Shown one piece after another: positions 37,370 to 50,599 of a stretch of 64,000 nucleotides of DNA. Origin of the DNA: Spongilla lacustris (Eukaryota > Porifera > Demospongiae > Spongillida > Spongillidae); NCBI GenBank assembly GCA_949361645.1, contig OX442420.1, forward strand, positions 9,564,735 to 9,628,734. Reading direction: 5' to 3'. Both the position numbers and the translations under genes were made by a program. The notes under the pieces are model-generated. The model was not told the origin of the DNA and searched no databases. It saw nothing but the letters and a program-made list of their open reading frames with translations. Position 1 is the stretch's first letter. Each line of letters begins with the position of its first letter.

Positions 37370-38614
37370 TCACATTCCAACCCTTTGTAAAACAGTCACC
37401 AGAGTTGACCAGGTCACTGGCTTCATACCCTTTCCCTGAAGCCATTGTTGGAGTATGGCCATGTTGATTCGCTCAGCATTCTTTAAATGTTCTTTCTCCA
37501 ATGCTTCCACAATGGCTCCAGTCTTATCCTCCAGTAGAAATATACCAAAGGTGGAATACTTTGCTCCTACCTGTACAGCTATGTTCAGCTTCTCAGCAGA
37601 GAAGGATAACAGTTCAGGCATGGTGGGTGTGTCTGGTGGGAGGAGCACACAATACAAAATAAATGCCACAAAAATATACTCCCTCTCCTATTGCAATAGT
37701 ACATGTGGCCCCATGCACAATCAGTAGTACATGTGGCCCCTGTATATCAATTGTTCAGACCATTACATCTTCACTGAAATGTCCAGAATCAGATAATAAC
37801 ATAATAGATACTGCATACTTCATAATATTATAGTAATACTTGTCAGTAACGATCTTTAGTTCTGTATTAATCGCATGTAATAAGATCACATGCACATAGT
37901 GCTAGGGTTTCTATAGAAACATGGCACAAATGGTATAGACTGTAAGGACACAGACACACCCTAGTAATTGGAGCACAATTATTAAACTGAATATGTAGTT
38001 TTGTCTCGCAACAGGTGCTACATGTATGACCCATTTGTACTAACCTTTCAACTTTGACCTAGCTTGGGCTTCTATCTGCTCTGATAACAGGTGGGCAGAA
38101 GAGGAAGGGGCAACAGCTGCAAGACAAAGGAAAATTTAGTTAGTGTGCATGCAGTGTGTTAAACTGTATCTCCATAACGGATGAAATGCAAAGTAAAGAA
38201 CAAAATAAAATCAAGAGGTAATCAAGAGACCACTATATATGTACACGTACATCTCGAATTTAGCCCCATTTTTAACACTTGAAATATGGAGAAATGGGGA
38301 ATTCTAACTCGTAACGAAGCGTAGTCAGGAAGTAAGATTAGGGCTTTCGGGCTTAGGGCTACAAGGCGCAAAGCGCCGACGATGCTGACTCCGAATCCGG
38401 GGTCAAATTGCACCCGCGGTGCTGTCCAGACACTCTTCATTAAAAAAACACCGCCTCGTCCCGAGTCCGCTTCACGGACGAGGCGCTGCGCACCACGTTA
38501 CAAAAAGATTGTAATCAGGATATCAATGTTGCCTGACATCCCATTTAGTTGTAGCCAATGTAGGTAGACATAGAAATAAAATAACGTACGCATGCATACA
38601 CGCCCGCACGACAT

Positions 38615-38653
<39 letters not shown>

Positions 38654-38676
38654 CACTCACACACACACACACGCAC

Positions 38677-38747
<71 letters not shown>

Positions 38748-41700
38748 CACACACACACAGCATATACAAATACGCTTACCAGATATTGGATCAGGACTCT
38801 GTATAAAAAAGATCATAAAAAGTTAAATTTCTTTAATTATAATGACATATGGAAATTGGGGGAAGGAGGCTAAGGACACATTTTCCCGCCTAGCTACCTG
38901 GCTTGCCATCGGCTCCCATAAATCTAAGAGCAGCCTTGTTTTTGAATTATACAGCAAACTAGACATCACCTTGACCACGTCCATCGTGAGAGCAATTATG
39001 GTCTGGACTCTTGTAGCTTAAACTACTTTAACTGTAGGTGTTTAATACTTCTGCATGCATATACACACAATGTATTAGTTATTTCAGTACATTTTTAACA
39101 TTGCGCAACATGTAAATAATAATAACAATAACATAAGTAAATATATAATTATTCTGATGAGATCATACCCTGCCATCATCTGCCTTTAATGACATTATTT
39201 TGGACTTATAATATTCTATTAAGAGTACTACTTTAGTGTTATAGCTGTAGTTTAGTGGTGTTATTTGTAATCTTATATATACTTTCTATGATAATTTAAT
39301 AAAATGATATAGCCAATGACTTACTTTTAAATTAGCCATATATGCAGATAGATTGTGAAACTGAGGTGTGGTAGCTAGGGCCTTTACATACTGGCTACCA
39401 TTAAAAATTTTTTTAAAGATCTAGTAACCACATATCTATTCTGGAGTATTGAGCTCATCGACTAAGGAAACTATCCAACAGACGGCGTTTCCTCTGGTTC
39501 TATGGTAAATATACAGGGTGTTTCACAATCAAGGAAAATTGTTTATAACTTAACCACAAGCAGTTAATTAACTGATTATTGTTTTTAAAAGTTCTAGCAG
39601 CAAAAGAAGACAAGCTGGTGAAATAAAATTAATATAATCCCTAATGGTTAATTAATAAAAGTCCCAACCCTATTCATATTATTAATGTTAATAAGTGTAG
39701 GGTTATTGGTTAGTTAAAAGCTGCAAACTGCACTTAATTAACTGCTTCAATTTAGAAGTTATTCAAGATTGAAATCTTGATTTTTTGATTTCCGCGATAT
39801 ACATGTACTTGATTTAGGGGCCTTTGTATCTCGATTTAGTGGTTTGAATTTATTAATACATTCAGCCATTCAAGGATATTGGGGTTTTTGAATGCCTCTA
39901 AAATGGTATGTTTTAATTGGGAATTATTAATTCGTTAATTTAGATTTTTTGATTATATTAAATTAATCATTAAATTAATATTTAATTTGTTTACATCAAC
40001 ATTTAAGCTCACATAAATGGAGTAATTACTAACAATTTTAAGTTAATGAACTGCTTGTGGTTAATTTATAAACAATTTTCCTTGATTGTGAAACACCCTG
40101 TATTTTCATCACACTGGGAATTTATGGCAAGGCTATTTGCACATTGCTAAATGGAGACTATACTAACATAATTAAATCAGAAACATCTGTATCTGTAAGT
40201 ATACAAGATATTAATTCTCTCTGAGAAAGTATTTAGTACTTGAAGGTGATGGTGGTGTAAAAATGAAGCAGCAGCATTACATATTACTAAATATAGGAAT
40301 ATTACTAACAATTACAATAATTATGCAGATGGCAATTGTGGATTTTATGCAATATGTACATGCCTCCATACAAGCACCAGTACTTTTACCTTTTCAGTTT
40401 ATTTACTTACATGCCATGGTAGCATGTTGTAATTACTTACCTTAAGGATTGCCACAATGCTGATCTTTTGACTTGCAATTGCCACATCAAGAGGTGTCAA
40501 ACCATTCTGAAAAAACGAAGTAGACATTTAAAAAATCTGTACAATGTTTGCTGAGAGCAAGCTGAGATAATGAGGAGAGTCTTTAAAACTGTATTGCCCT
40601 CAGTTTTTGCACCCTTGATTTAATTTAGTATATCAATTACGACCAAATGAATACATTGACCATAAAGCCATCACAATTGCAATGTAGCTAAGTATGCCAT
40701 GCAAATAGAAATCCATATGATGCTACGTGAACACATAACAGTGTGCAGCAAAGTTAATTATGGCAAATGTAGTTAACACAAGCATATATAATCAAGACAA
40801 TGTGATTCATCTAAAGAACACAAGAGCTCGATGCACATGCTGGCAAATTCTACATTCAACCACATTATTACATGTGCAGGGAGGGGAGGATAGAGTAGGA
40901 CCAATATAATGAGACATGTTCTCTTTGTATAAGATAAGTACAATCCCACTTACTTTGTCAGGAATCTTCCTATCAGCACCTGCTGCCAACAAGGTTTTTA
41001 CTATCTCCTCATGTCCTTGCTGACTGGCCACATACAATGGAGTTGCATTCCACTGAGGATGCAAGAAAGAAACTAAATCTATTAATTGTTTTCCTGTCCT
41101 CTTAATCAATGCTATGAAAGCCAATGACTAAGCTAGAGGTCTACAGGTTGACAATGTATAATGGAGGCAATCAGGTTTGTAGGAGTACTGGCTCCTTACT
41201 GCTGCACTGCCTCTTCAATTCTAACCTGACTTGAAACGGTGTCATAACAATTTCTTTTGGTTTGATTGAGGGGGTCAGCTTCTGTCCCAAATATGTGCTG
41301 AATACATATAAGCTATAACTGGTTGTCCACAAAAGAACACAACGCTTTTAAACCAGTATAATTCTGAATTTAAATTAATTAACCACTTGATTTTATTAAT
41401 ATCATTACCATTGTTAGGCAAATACTAATTAACAATTCCATATTTAAGAAATTGTCTCAAAATCCTCATAAATCAGCATATTCAAAGCCCTCTATTATCA
41501 CTCAAGAACATGATACCATACAAGCTATTTTTCTACCTTCCCTCGTTGGTCAAAGCCCATTCAATGACACTGATCAAAACATGTTGGCACTTCCAACTCA
41601 GCTAGGGGGCCTTGGTATAATCAATCCATCCTTTATGTCTTCACATCACTATACATCTTCTGTAAATGTGACTTCTGCTCTCGCAAACCTTGTCATCACT

Positions 41701-44700
41701 CATGCAACTTCAATGCTTCCTGGGGTACAAAAATTTGAGGAAACGAACCTGGCTTGTAACCAACGTAAAGCAATGGAAACAGCATCTGTTCCTGAGTTAC
41801 TGGCCGCCAAACAAAGCAACGTAATCGTGGATAGGCATTCTATCCCTTTTCAAACACGTCCATACGCACATGCAGCGGCGACGGAAGGAATTAAAAAGTG
41901 TAGCCGCTATTGTGAAATTAATAATATGAAATAATTAATGATAACAAAAGTGAGTTTACACTATAGTATACACATCAGTAATTGCAACTAAACTTTCCAA
42001 ACAAGGTAAGCCTATGCTCTGAACTGAAAATAAAATCATTACCAATATCGATCAAATTGACTCGGCTTTCGGTAAAATTGCTATAGATGTGAAGTAGCAT
42101 TGCATTATTCAACCGCACTTGTGTCATAGTACTTCGTAAAAAGGTTTTAATTCTTCGCAGCGTGCTGAAAGAACGTTCGCTTGTAGCATTTGTTGCAGGC
42201 AGGACCAAAATCAGCGATACTAATGTGCAAACTTATGAAACAAGCACTCTTTGGATGGGTGTGAGGTCCCTTAGATACACCACAACACATTGTAGAGTAT
42301 ACCTTCCATTAAATTTAGGCAGATTTTGGGACATTATATCTAAGTGCAGTCTCAACTGATCAATGTTCAGATCATCACCGTAAAATTCAGTCACAAACTG
42401 CAATTCTTCGTCGAAATTTTCTTTATTTGCTGCTTTCAATAGAAGATTTTCTAGCTTACAATAAACCTGATATCCAGGCTGAGTTTGAATACCACAGATT
42501 ATCAGGTCTAGTGCTTCAAAGAAAATACGACGATACATATCTTTGACATTTCCTGGACGATCTCCTTCACTTGAACCAGAATCATATCGTTTACATGGCC
42601 TTCTTTTGCGTGGTAGCGTGGGATATAAGCTTCTTTTCCGACTTTGCTAAGAGGCAAGTATATGACACACTACACTGTCATTTTCTTCCCAATATTGAAG
42701 CCTGGGCCACTTATCAAACCAAGAGGGTTGAAAGGATCTTTTGGCTACATTGGTCTTACCATACTCACGTTTTGGAAACGAAATCCTCTGTTTATAAGGA
42801 GTACAACTTGCAATCGCCGAACTTGAAGCCATTTTCTTAAGAAACACAAATCACGTGGAGAGCAGCAGGTATACATGTACAGTAGCAGCTGTAAGCTGAA
42901 ATGATTATCCCTAGCTCATATACCTCCTGCTCACCAGTGATTTAACTGCTATGTAAATTAATAAGATCATGAATAACTAATCATCGGTACAAATAGTGGA
43001 GCCGCCATAGCGGCTACGGCGGCCACGGTTCCGTCGCCGTTGCATGTACTATTAATAGTTACCACGGCTCAAACCACAGTATACTTCACACGCGTATACC
43101 ATGGCGAAGAAAAAGTATGGCTACAGTTCCATACTATATGTTGTAAGTACCTTCTGTCTCCTTTTGTTCTGTGCTTCCATCTGGGGAGCAGAATTTGTCT
43201 GCATGGTCGAAAAAGTACGTTGAAGTTGATGGGTTCGTCAAAAAATGGCCGCTTGTAGGAAGCAGTGGAGAGAAAACTAGGCCATGTGACATTGGCTACT
43301 AATAGAAAGTACTTCATTCTATGTATGGCCTTTAAATGGCGACAAGTTCAAACATGTTAACACGTAGTGCAAAGTTTGTAAGGTTGTCGGTTGTCAAGGG
43401 TGGTTGCTAAGGCATTACGCCACTTTTTCAATATTTCTATAGTTATGCCTTTATGAACTGTAGCCATCAAGGTTCCTCAAGATTGGTTGAAGGTTCACAA
43501 GAAATCAATTTGTGCTAAGTGCCACAAGCTGATGGCAGCCAATAGATTGAAGAATCATAAGTGCCCAGAGTATTCCCACCCTGCATTTTGTTCAGTGCCT
43601 TCTAGTCACGATCAAATCCTTACCTTGTATGGCCTTCGATAGATGAATTTACGATGGCCAACACTCAAACACATCCCTCATCGTGATTGTCCTGCATTGG
43701 CCCAGGTGTTGGCAGAAGCAATCAGAGCCATTTTAGACAACCATCAGTCAATGGAGGCATGGATAAGGCTACTTATGTTGCCTAAATGTGTCTTACCCTC
43801 TTAAAAGCGAACTGGAAAGAAGCATAAGTTGACACCTATCAGTAAGTTCTGTGGGTTGTGGTCAGATGGTAAGGAACGACAACTTTGGCAATAAGCAAAA
43901 GAGTCAGCTTTGCATTGCAGTAAAGCTCACAAGCCAAGCCGAATCATTTCACCCCAAGATGCTGAGTTATTGAGGATTAATGGGGCTATAAGTTGTGCAG
44001 AACAGGGTCTATTTCACAAGGCGTGCACCTTGCTTACATCAACTGGCTTGGCTCCGGATTCGGAAGCCACATGGGAGAAGCTGAAGGCCAAACATTCATT
44101 TGCTCCTCCCCCCATTGCTCCACCCACTTTAGACCAACTAGAAGTCCACTGGATAAAGATTTTGACATCCTAAATTGTCTGCAGAGCTTCCCCAAAGCCA
44201 CTGCTTGTGGCCTTTCAATGTTAAGAGTGCAACATCTTATAGACGTGACAAGGAATGCTTTCCTGAATCATGAGACTCAATTGCCCAGCCTCCTCCGTCA
44301 GCTTGTTATATTGCTTGCTTCAGGAGAGGCTCCTACCTCTCTAGCTCCCTACCTTGCTGGCAGAAACCTGGTGGCCCTGATGAAGATAAAGGAAGGTGGT
44401 GAGTGGGACATGAGGCCCATTGCTGTTGGAGAAGTTTTACGCCATCTCACAGGTAAGTGCTGCTGTAGTGTGACCAAGATCAAGGCTAGCCAGTTTTTTC
44501 ATCCTCACCAGTATGGTGTGGCATGTCCAGGTGGGTCAGAGAAGATTGTGCACAGGCTTCGCTCTTGCATTGAGAATTGCTGGGGCAATGGAGATTTTGT
44601 AACTTTGAAGATCGACATGCACAATGCTTTTAACAGAGTCTCAAGGCAGTTGGTTTTGGATGAGTGCAAGGAGCATTTCCCCGAGCTGCTTCCCTGGGTT

Positions 44701-47700
44701 TCCTGGTGCTATAGCCAACACCCTTTACTTTGGCATGCATCTGGTGTGCTGCACTCAGCTGATGGTGTCCAACAAGGTGATCCACTTGGGCCACTGCTAT
44801 TCGCCTTGGTGTTGCATAAACTAGTGATGAAGTTGGATGCTGAGCTCGGTGCAGATCTGCTCTTAAATGTGTGGTTACTGGATGATGGTGCTTTGTGTGG
44901 CCCACGTGAAGTGATCATTCGAGCTCTGCAGATATTCATGGAAGATGGTCTTACATCTTAACTTAGCCAAGTGTGAATTGTTCAGTCCACAGAGTTTTAA
45001 TGTTCTTACCCCGGAGGGGGTCTTAATCAGTGAGCAATCCTTTCCACTTCAGATTACTTAACGCTCACATATCCCAAATCTGGTAATGCTAGGTGCTCCC
45101 ATCGGTGATACAAAGTTCTGTTCTGCCTTTGTTGAAGAGAAGCGGCTGGAGGCCCAAGAACTACTGCAACTACTTCCCAAGTTGCATGATCCCCAGGTAG
45201 CTGTCACCTTACTGCGCAAGTGTGGTGCATACTGCAAGTTGGTCCACCTAGCCCGTAGCACTCCTTCAGATCTTGTGACCACAGCCCTGACAAGGTTTGA
45301 TTGTGATGCTCGCAGTTGTTTTGAAGAGTGTGGGGCTATTCAACTAACTGAAGATGCTTGGTCACAAGCATGTTTGAGCATCAGTCGAGGGGGATTTGGA
45401 CTGCGCTCTTTAAGGTGGCATTCCCCTGCTGCTTACCTGGCTTCCTTATGTGCCTCTGGGATCAGTTCAGCAGACATGGAGCACAGGGTAGAAAGAGCTC
45501 AAGAGCAATTCAATTGCTCTGTTCCTGATAGTAGGGCAGTAGCGGATTTCTCAACCATTATGGAATCCCCACCAAAGCAGGCTTCCTTATCTGCAGTCCT
45601 TGAAGACCTAGACCAAGCAGCCCTTTGGGAGGCTTCTCCACCTACTACCAGATCAAGGCTTTTGGCTGTGACTGCCCCAGGAGCTTCTGATTGGTTAAAG
45701 GTAACTCCATCCCCCGGTCTGGGTCTGAGGCTGTCCCCAGATGAAGCCCAAGTTCTGATCAAATGGTGGCTGGGCCTCCCACTCTTTGAAGATGGTGCCA
45801 CTTGCCCTCTGTGTGGACCTCAGGAGCCCCTGGATAAGCTAGGTCACCACGCCACCACATGTAAAAGAGGACCACATGTTTGCCGCCGTCACAATGTTTT
45901 AAGAGGTGTCTTATTTGAATTTTTCAGTCAGGCTCTGCTTTCTCCTGAGCTTGAGAAGGGAAGTGGCATGGACCATTCGCATTCCCAAACCCGTCCAGCT
46001 GATATTCTGGTTCCATCGTGGTCCATTGGAAAATCTGCTGCCTGTGATGTCACAGTTGTGAATCCGCTCAACCCAAGCTTGATTCTGGGAGCGAGCACAA
46101 CTGTAGGTTACTCGGCAGCAGAGAAAGAAGTGGTCAATATGACTAAGAATGGCCCGAAGTGTGCAGAACTTGGGTGGGAGTGCATTAATTCCCCTGGCTG
46201 TAGAGACATATGGTGGTTGGGGAGAGAAGGCCCAGGAAATGTTCAACCGGATCAGCAGGAGGTTGGCAGTGGGCTCAGCCTCCAGTGAAACCTGGGTGAG
46301 GCAGGACAAGTATGGGAGACTAAGCCTGACCTTGGTGAGGGAGAACGTAAAGGCTATCCTGGCAAGATCCAGCTGGCCTGTTAGCTGAACCCTTGTGTGT
46401 ATAATGTGTTAGTATGAAGTTGTAAAATTATTATATTATATTATATATAATGTACTGATGCCTTTTGTCCACAAAATGTATGGCCGCATAGGGCCGGCTG
46501 TGATGTCCCATATAAACGTATAGTTAATAAACCATTTTGTGTGTAAAAAAATGGCGGCTCTCTAGCTTTTATAGTTTTTGAAAAAGTTTGAAGCAACGGT
46601 AAGTGGTGGTAATCTATAAAAAGTATAGTTAAGCATGGGAATGAATGTACTTTGATCGGGCCAAAAGGCGCGCCCTGATATTGCATCCTTGACCGTTCAG
46701 TGCGCCGTTGAGCTAGCAAAATCGGGTCGCACGGAATTCATATAAATGACGATCTGAATAGTCCAAAAACACCCTAGTGGTATAAATTGGGGTTCCCGCT
46801 ACTCAAAAATGTACTTGTCTCAATAGTACCACCTAAAATGACCGAGATATTTTTCAAACCATCCTGTAATTCCTAATACTAAGTTCCACCTCTATAGCTA
46901 AGCTGTTCTAAGTTTAAAAAGTTCTTCCATTCTAAAAATAATATAGTAGGAAACAAAACTATATTTAGAAATATGTTATAATGATTATTAAAACTCAAAG
47001 TTCGTTAAGATTGCACATTTTTACGTTGCGTTCATCTAAAGTATAAATAAATTGGACAATACCTGATCAGTCTGGTTGACAATAGCTTTTGCTGTAATGA
47101 GTGCCTTCACAATTTCAAGATGGCCATAGAAACTTGCATTTCTCAATGGACACATACAATCCTGTAAATTACAATGTTTGTAATGCGCACATTTTATCTG
47201 TGATTCTGTGATAACAGCAATAATCACAAGATTTCAAGTTAAGCTATAGGCAAGGCAATGCAATAAAATATAAAGAAACACTGAGTGAAATGAGTTAATA
47301 GTGTTAACCTCTTTGAGAAAGTGCCAATGGTATCCATATACTGACTAAAGGGTATGCTTTATCAACTAGTTAGTGGGTATTCGCCCAGTTCAAGCTACAG
47401 TGTATGCTAAAATTGGTAAAGTGGAATGTTTTGCTTTTCTCAGTCCTTTTGTCAGTTGAGAGCCAAACCACACTGGACAATCACTTACCCATCTATCAAC
47501 CTGGCAGACTTCAGCTCCTGCATCAATCAGTGCCTTAGCCACTTCTACATGGCCATGATAACTTGCTTCCCAAAGTGGGCTGTGCCCATCCTGTGATAAA
47601 ATGGGATAATATTATCGACAATTGTCAATATCTTGGCCAAAAACCATGTGACTGCATCAGTGCATCTACCAGGGCTACACGAGGCCATGCATATGCTTTT

Positions 47701-50190
47701 ATAATAACTTGACTGTAAGGCCTGAATTCCTCTCTTTTAGGTTTACGAGGTTTTATGCATTTAGTAACAATATTAGTAAGGTGATGTTGTATTCATTCGT
47801 TCAATAATTATATATATTATAATATTATTATTATTATTATTCATACCATAGAACTACTTGTAATATTAGTCCTTTTGTTTGTAATGTATATGTGTATTAT
47901 GTATCCTGTGATATAATAATATATTCATAACATGTAGTTATATAATAATACACAAGCTACCACTCCCGCCCATGCAGCTGACATCCTGGTACCCAACTGG
48001 TCAGTGGGCAAGCCAGCGGCCTTTGACCTATCTGTGACCTCACCGCTCAATTTAAATGTTTTGTTGGAAGCGGGACTCACAGCTGGTGCAGCCGCCAGAG
48101 CTACAGAGTGGAGGAAGCATGAAGCAAATGATGGAAAGTGCAGGGAGCTTGGGTGGGTCTGTGTCCCCATGGTTGTTGAAGCTTATGGAGCTTGGGGTGC
48201 TGAAGCCATGGAGTCATTGTCGTGTCTGGCCTCTCGCCTAGCAACCAGTTCCAACAAGGCAAAGGCAGCTGTCCTCAACAGCCTGTATGGCAGGCTAAAT
48301 CTCAATCTAGTTAAAGCAAATGCCACTGCTATGCTGTCTAGATGCTTTGCCATGGCCGCAACAATTTTCTGTGGATCCTTTTTTTTCTTTTTTTTCGATG
48401 ATTGCCATTTAGTAACAGCTCATGTTACTGACTATGCATACGTGTGTATCTCGCCCTAGTCGAGGGTCCGGGGTATATTTATATACATGTAAGAGCATAC
48501 ATTTTTGCGATTGGTTATGAATACTTTTTACTGCACATGTAAACAGCAGGGCTATACGCTTTACAATAAGTGAATTGATGCAATTCTGTTGGAATTCTCT
48601 CCCAATTAATCTACGGCATGCAGCTGTCAAAATCGAGATCTGTTATTTACTATGCATGCTCTCGGCACAAAATGGTGCCCTTCAGTCGAGTTATATAGCT
48701 GCTCAGCTACCGAAAATACATGCAGCATCAGAAAGCGTCGAGCTTACCTGCCACTAATCCTCACTAACTACGATGTTTCTGCATATTAACAACCATCTTA
48801 TACAGATCAGCTCAGTTTGATTGAAACAGTCGCAGAGAAGCTATCATTTCTGTCAACCCATTGAAATATAGCACTTCCCACTCGCCCCGCCCCTTCCGAA
48901 CAAGATGGGGGGAAGAGCGTACGAGCAATGCATCAGAGAATAAAATAAAGCTTCCTTCCATGCAAACATAGTGTTAAACCCGTTTAACACTATTCCATTG
49001 CGATTATATACCCCTATATAAAGGAATATTTATCTTTTAAAACCATTACCCGGCTTGGTCTTGGAGCGCCAGAAGTTGTTTTTTCACCTTTGCTTTTCGT
49101 TACTCTTGTTTTTATATAACTTCGTATGCTGGTGAAGGCGCAGCCTTCTAGGCTAGTTGTAGCGATTGTAAAAGTGTTGTTTGTTAAGTTGAAGCGGCTC
49201 GGAAAAGAGCTACAGTGTACAGCTGCACTATCTAGAATATTACTACGTCTTGTTTGTTGTTTTGTGGCACGGACAACTCATGCTTTAGATTAATTCGAAT
49301 CAATCAACGCTCGAAAGTGCGAGCAATGAGGTATAGGAACAAACTATTTAAACTGGTTTAACACACGAACGTTCAATCTATGATTAAGGAACTGGACATA
49401 ATTTTCTCAAAACATTAACATTATTATTATACCAGAAATCACCCACCTTATCAGCGGTATTCACGTTCACATTCCCTAAGAGGAGTAGGCGTTTGACTGT
49501 ATCAATGTCTCCGCGACTGGCAGCAAGCAACAGATGTGACTGTGAGGGATGGAGAAAGAGACATCACGAACTGCATGAGTTCTGCAGTTTCAATTACCCA
49601 TGAAACTATTATTAATATTATACATGCACATGTGACACTGATCAGTGTAAATCAAAATTTGTCAGTTGCCGCTCGTTGAAAATAAATTAATAGGTTAAAT
49701 ATAGTGCATCATTAATGATTGACAATAATTTATTATGTTTGTACACATCACCCCCCCCCCCCCCCCCCCCCCGGTAATTGACCGAGCCGTTGATGCCAGC
49801 AACATCTCCTCCCTCTACATGTTTGGCAGTTGGTTTTAGAATAGCAAGGCATTGTGGAGGAATAACAATACTGAAGAGCATTTGCTGAATCATAAATACA
49901 GTTTTCTAAAAATGAAGCAATTGCAAACTAGGCCTAGATAAGTGATGAATCGAGGGAAGCACACAATCCAACTGGTGACAACTACGCGTACGGCGTCAGA
50001 GGTATGCATGGAATGTTTCGATGCGATTTTCTTACATGTACATGTAGGTGTTACATCCACCCGCCCTCCTGGTCAGAACGGACCCTGCCCGGCCCTGGAC
50101 CGATTGCAGAGCTTCTGTAACTCCGGCCGCTACATCAGACTCCAAGCCGGGTGACAACGGCACAGTGCTTACCTCAGGGTCGTCTGCCAT
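37370..50190 (-). CDS. ankyrin-repeat plus death-domain protein, nine exons
   Basis: Exons in coding order: 50173-50190, 49447-49539, 47489-47590, 47063-47161, 40954-41052, 40441-40506, 38780-38798, 38045-38116, 37370-37632. All introns are GT-AG and phases fit, giving 831 nt, 276 residues. The protein starts MADDPE, then four ankyrin repeats, each on its own exon (LLLAASRGDIDTVKRLLLLG; SPLWEASYHGHVEVAKALID; PLRNASFYGHLEIVKALI; TPLYVASQQGHEEIVKTLL), a half repeat (TPLDVAIASQKISIVAIL), a short linker, and a C-terminal death domain (about 195-276) with ILQQWLQGKGMKPVTWSTLV. Ankyrin repeats bind proteins and death domains pair with other death domains, so an intracellular adaptor in death or immune signalling is likely; partners are unknown. 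Introns are swollen by transposons. Such ANK-death genes are abundant in sponges and cnidarians. No defect was seen. Confidence 0.88.
38613..38759. repeat. (CA)n microsatellite
   Basis: Interrupted (CA)n with GCAC variants, ending 20 bases before the donor side of the tiny 19-nt exon 7 (38780-38798) of the ankyrin-death gene. Confidence 0.9.
39514..40100. mobile_element. TA-flanked MITE in the ankyrin-death gene intron
   Basis: Ends CAGGGTGTTTCACAATCAAG and its exact inverse (to 40100), flanked by TA (39512-39513, 40101-40102). The inverted similarity runs about 70 bp. The 587-bp AT-rich interior has no coding capacity, consistent with a mariner-type MITE. Confidence 0.85.
41452..41934 (+). 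pseudogene. non-LTR retrotransposon fragment (post-RT region)
   Basis: An open frame of 160 codons with the RT-thumb signature of invertebrate non-LTR elements: IFLPSLVGQSPFNDTDQNML followed by ALPTQLGGLGIINPSF. No RT catalytic motifs precede it, so it is 5'-truncated. It lies antisense in an intron of the ankyrin-death gene and differs from the element at 43.5 kb. Confidence 0.7.
41975..42847 (-). pseudogene. hAT transposase, internally deleted
   Basis: The minus strand begins with a TTF-type zinc-finger segment (FQPSWFDKWPRLQYWEEND, 42660-42760), then jumps to the C-terminal part (KENFDEELQFVTEFYGDDLN) and the hAT dimerisation region (LPATNATSERSFSTLRRIKT... MLLHIYSNF). Most of the catalytic core is missing and at least one frame change occurs near 42210-42235. 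TTF plus hATC is the architecture of zf-TTF hAT transposases, normally over 600 residues. It is on the same strand as the host gene but inside an intron. Confidence 0.82.
43490..46390 (+). pseudogene. non-LTR retrotransposon with RT and CCHC/PD-D endonuclease-like tail
   Basis: The plus strand encodes an N-terminal CxxC zinc-finger segment (ICAKCHKLMAANRLKNHKCP, ~43520), a linker, and an RT domain. The RT has KIDMHNAFN (first Asp, ~44610), QQGDPLGPLLF (~44770) and LLDDG (catalytic pair, ~44880). A C-terminal region follows with CPLCGPQ...GHHATTCKRGPHVCRRHN (~45800-45895) and PADILVPS...ACDVTV (~45990-46055). The CCHC plus P-x-D-x14-D arrangement resembles the restriction-like endonuclease of R2/CRE-type LINEs; that assignment is inference. 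Stops or frame shifts at ~43640, ~43800, ~43890, ~44170, ~44961 and ~45060 make it inactive. It sits antisense between exons 5 and 4 of the ankyrin-death gene. Confidence 0.85.
46391..47062. other. intronic spacer, no gene recognised
   Basis: A TTATATTATA tract follows the LINE, which may be its 3' tail; otherwise intron sequence of the ankyrin-death gene. Confidence 0.5.
47945..48345 (+). pseudogene. second LINE 3' fragment, same family
   Basis: Encodes ADILVPNWSVGKPAAFDLSV, matching the endonuclease-like tail of the 43.5-kb element, then the homologous C-terminus (LNSLYGRLNLNLVKANATAM). It is 5'-truncated, as expected from incomplete reverse transcription, and followed by a T-rich stretch. 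Antisense in an intron of the ankyrin-death gene. Confidence 0.8.
48346..49446. other. intron sequence, no gene recognised
   Basis: Contains a weak LINE-tail-like stretch (FCWNSLPINLR, near 48580) and otherwise no recognisable feature. Confidence 0.5.
49749..49772 (+). repeat. poly-C run
   Basis: About 24 C residues in the first intron of the ankyrin-death gene, possibly the edge of a G/C-tract MITE. Confidence 0.7.
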
Positions 50191-50264
50191 ATTAGAAAAT
50201 GAATAGCCAATGCAGCAGCCGGAGGACACAATAATATGCTGCGCAATTGAAATGTTGAATTGTT

Positions 50265-50309
50265 TATAACACCCCCCCTCCCCTTCCTGAAAAGCTGGGG
50301 GCGCCCCTG
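50265..50309 (-). mobile_element. MITE end CAGGGGCGCCCCCAGC
   Basis: Reading on the minus strand the sequence starts CAGGGGCGCCCCCAGCTTTT, matching the end at 30407. It lies about 75 bp upstream of the ankyrin-death start codon, in the presumed promoter or 5' UTR. The partner end was not found. Confidence 0.55.
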
Positions 50310-50599
50310 ATAACAATACTTTAAATACAATAGTTTAATGTTAAATCGCGTAGACGCATATGCATCTACGCATAGATGATTGTGTACTCAGCTTAAATAT
50401 CATTTATACTGTGGCCCGGTAGGTCGCGGCTACATACTGGACTTTAAGTGACAAAGTTATATCTTAAAGTTATATCCACGCATACAAATAAAAACAAATA
50501 CAAATTAAAACGTCTAGCATTGGTGTGGATTTCTAGACTAGGGTAGAGCGTATACACGTTGCAGCTTTTAAAACATGCGCAACAATGACCGTTTTCATG

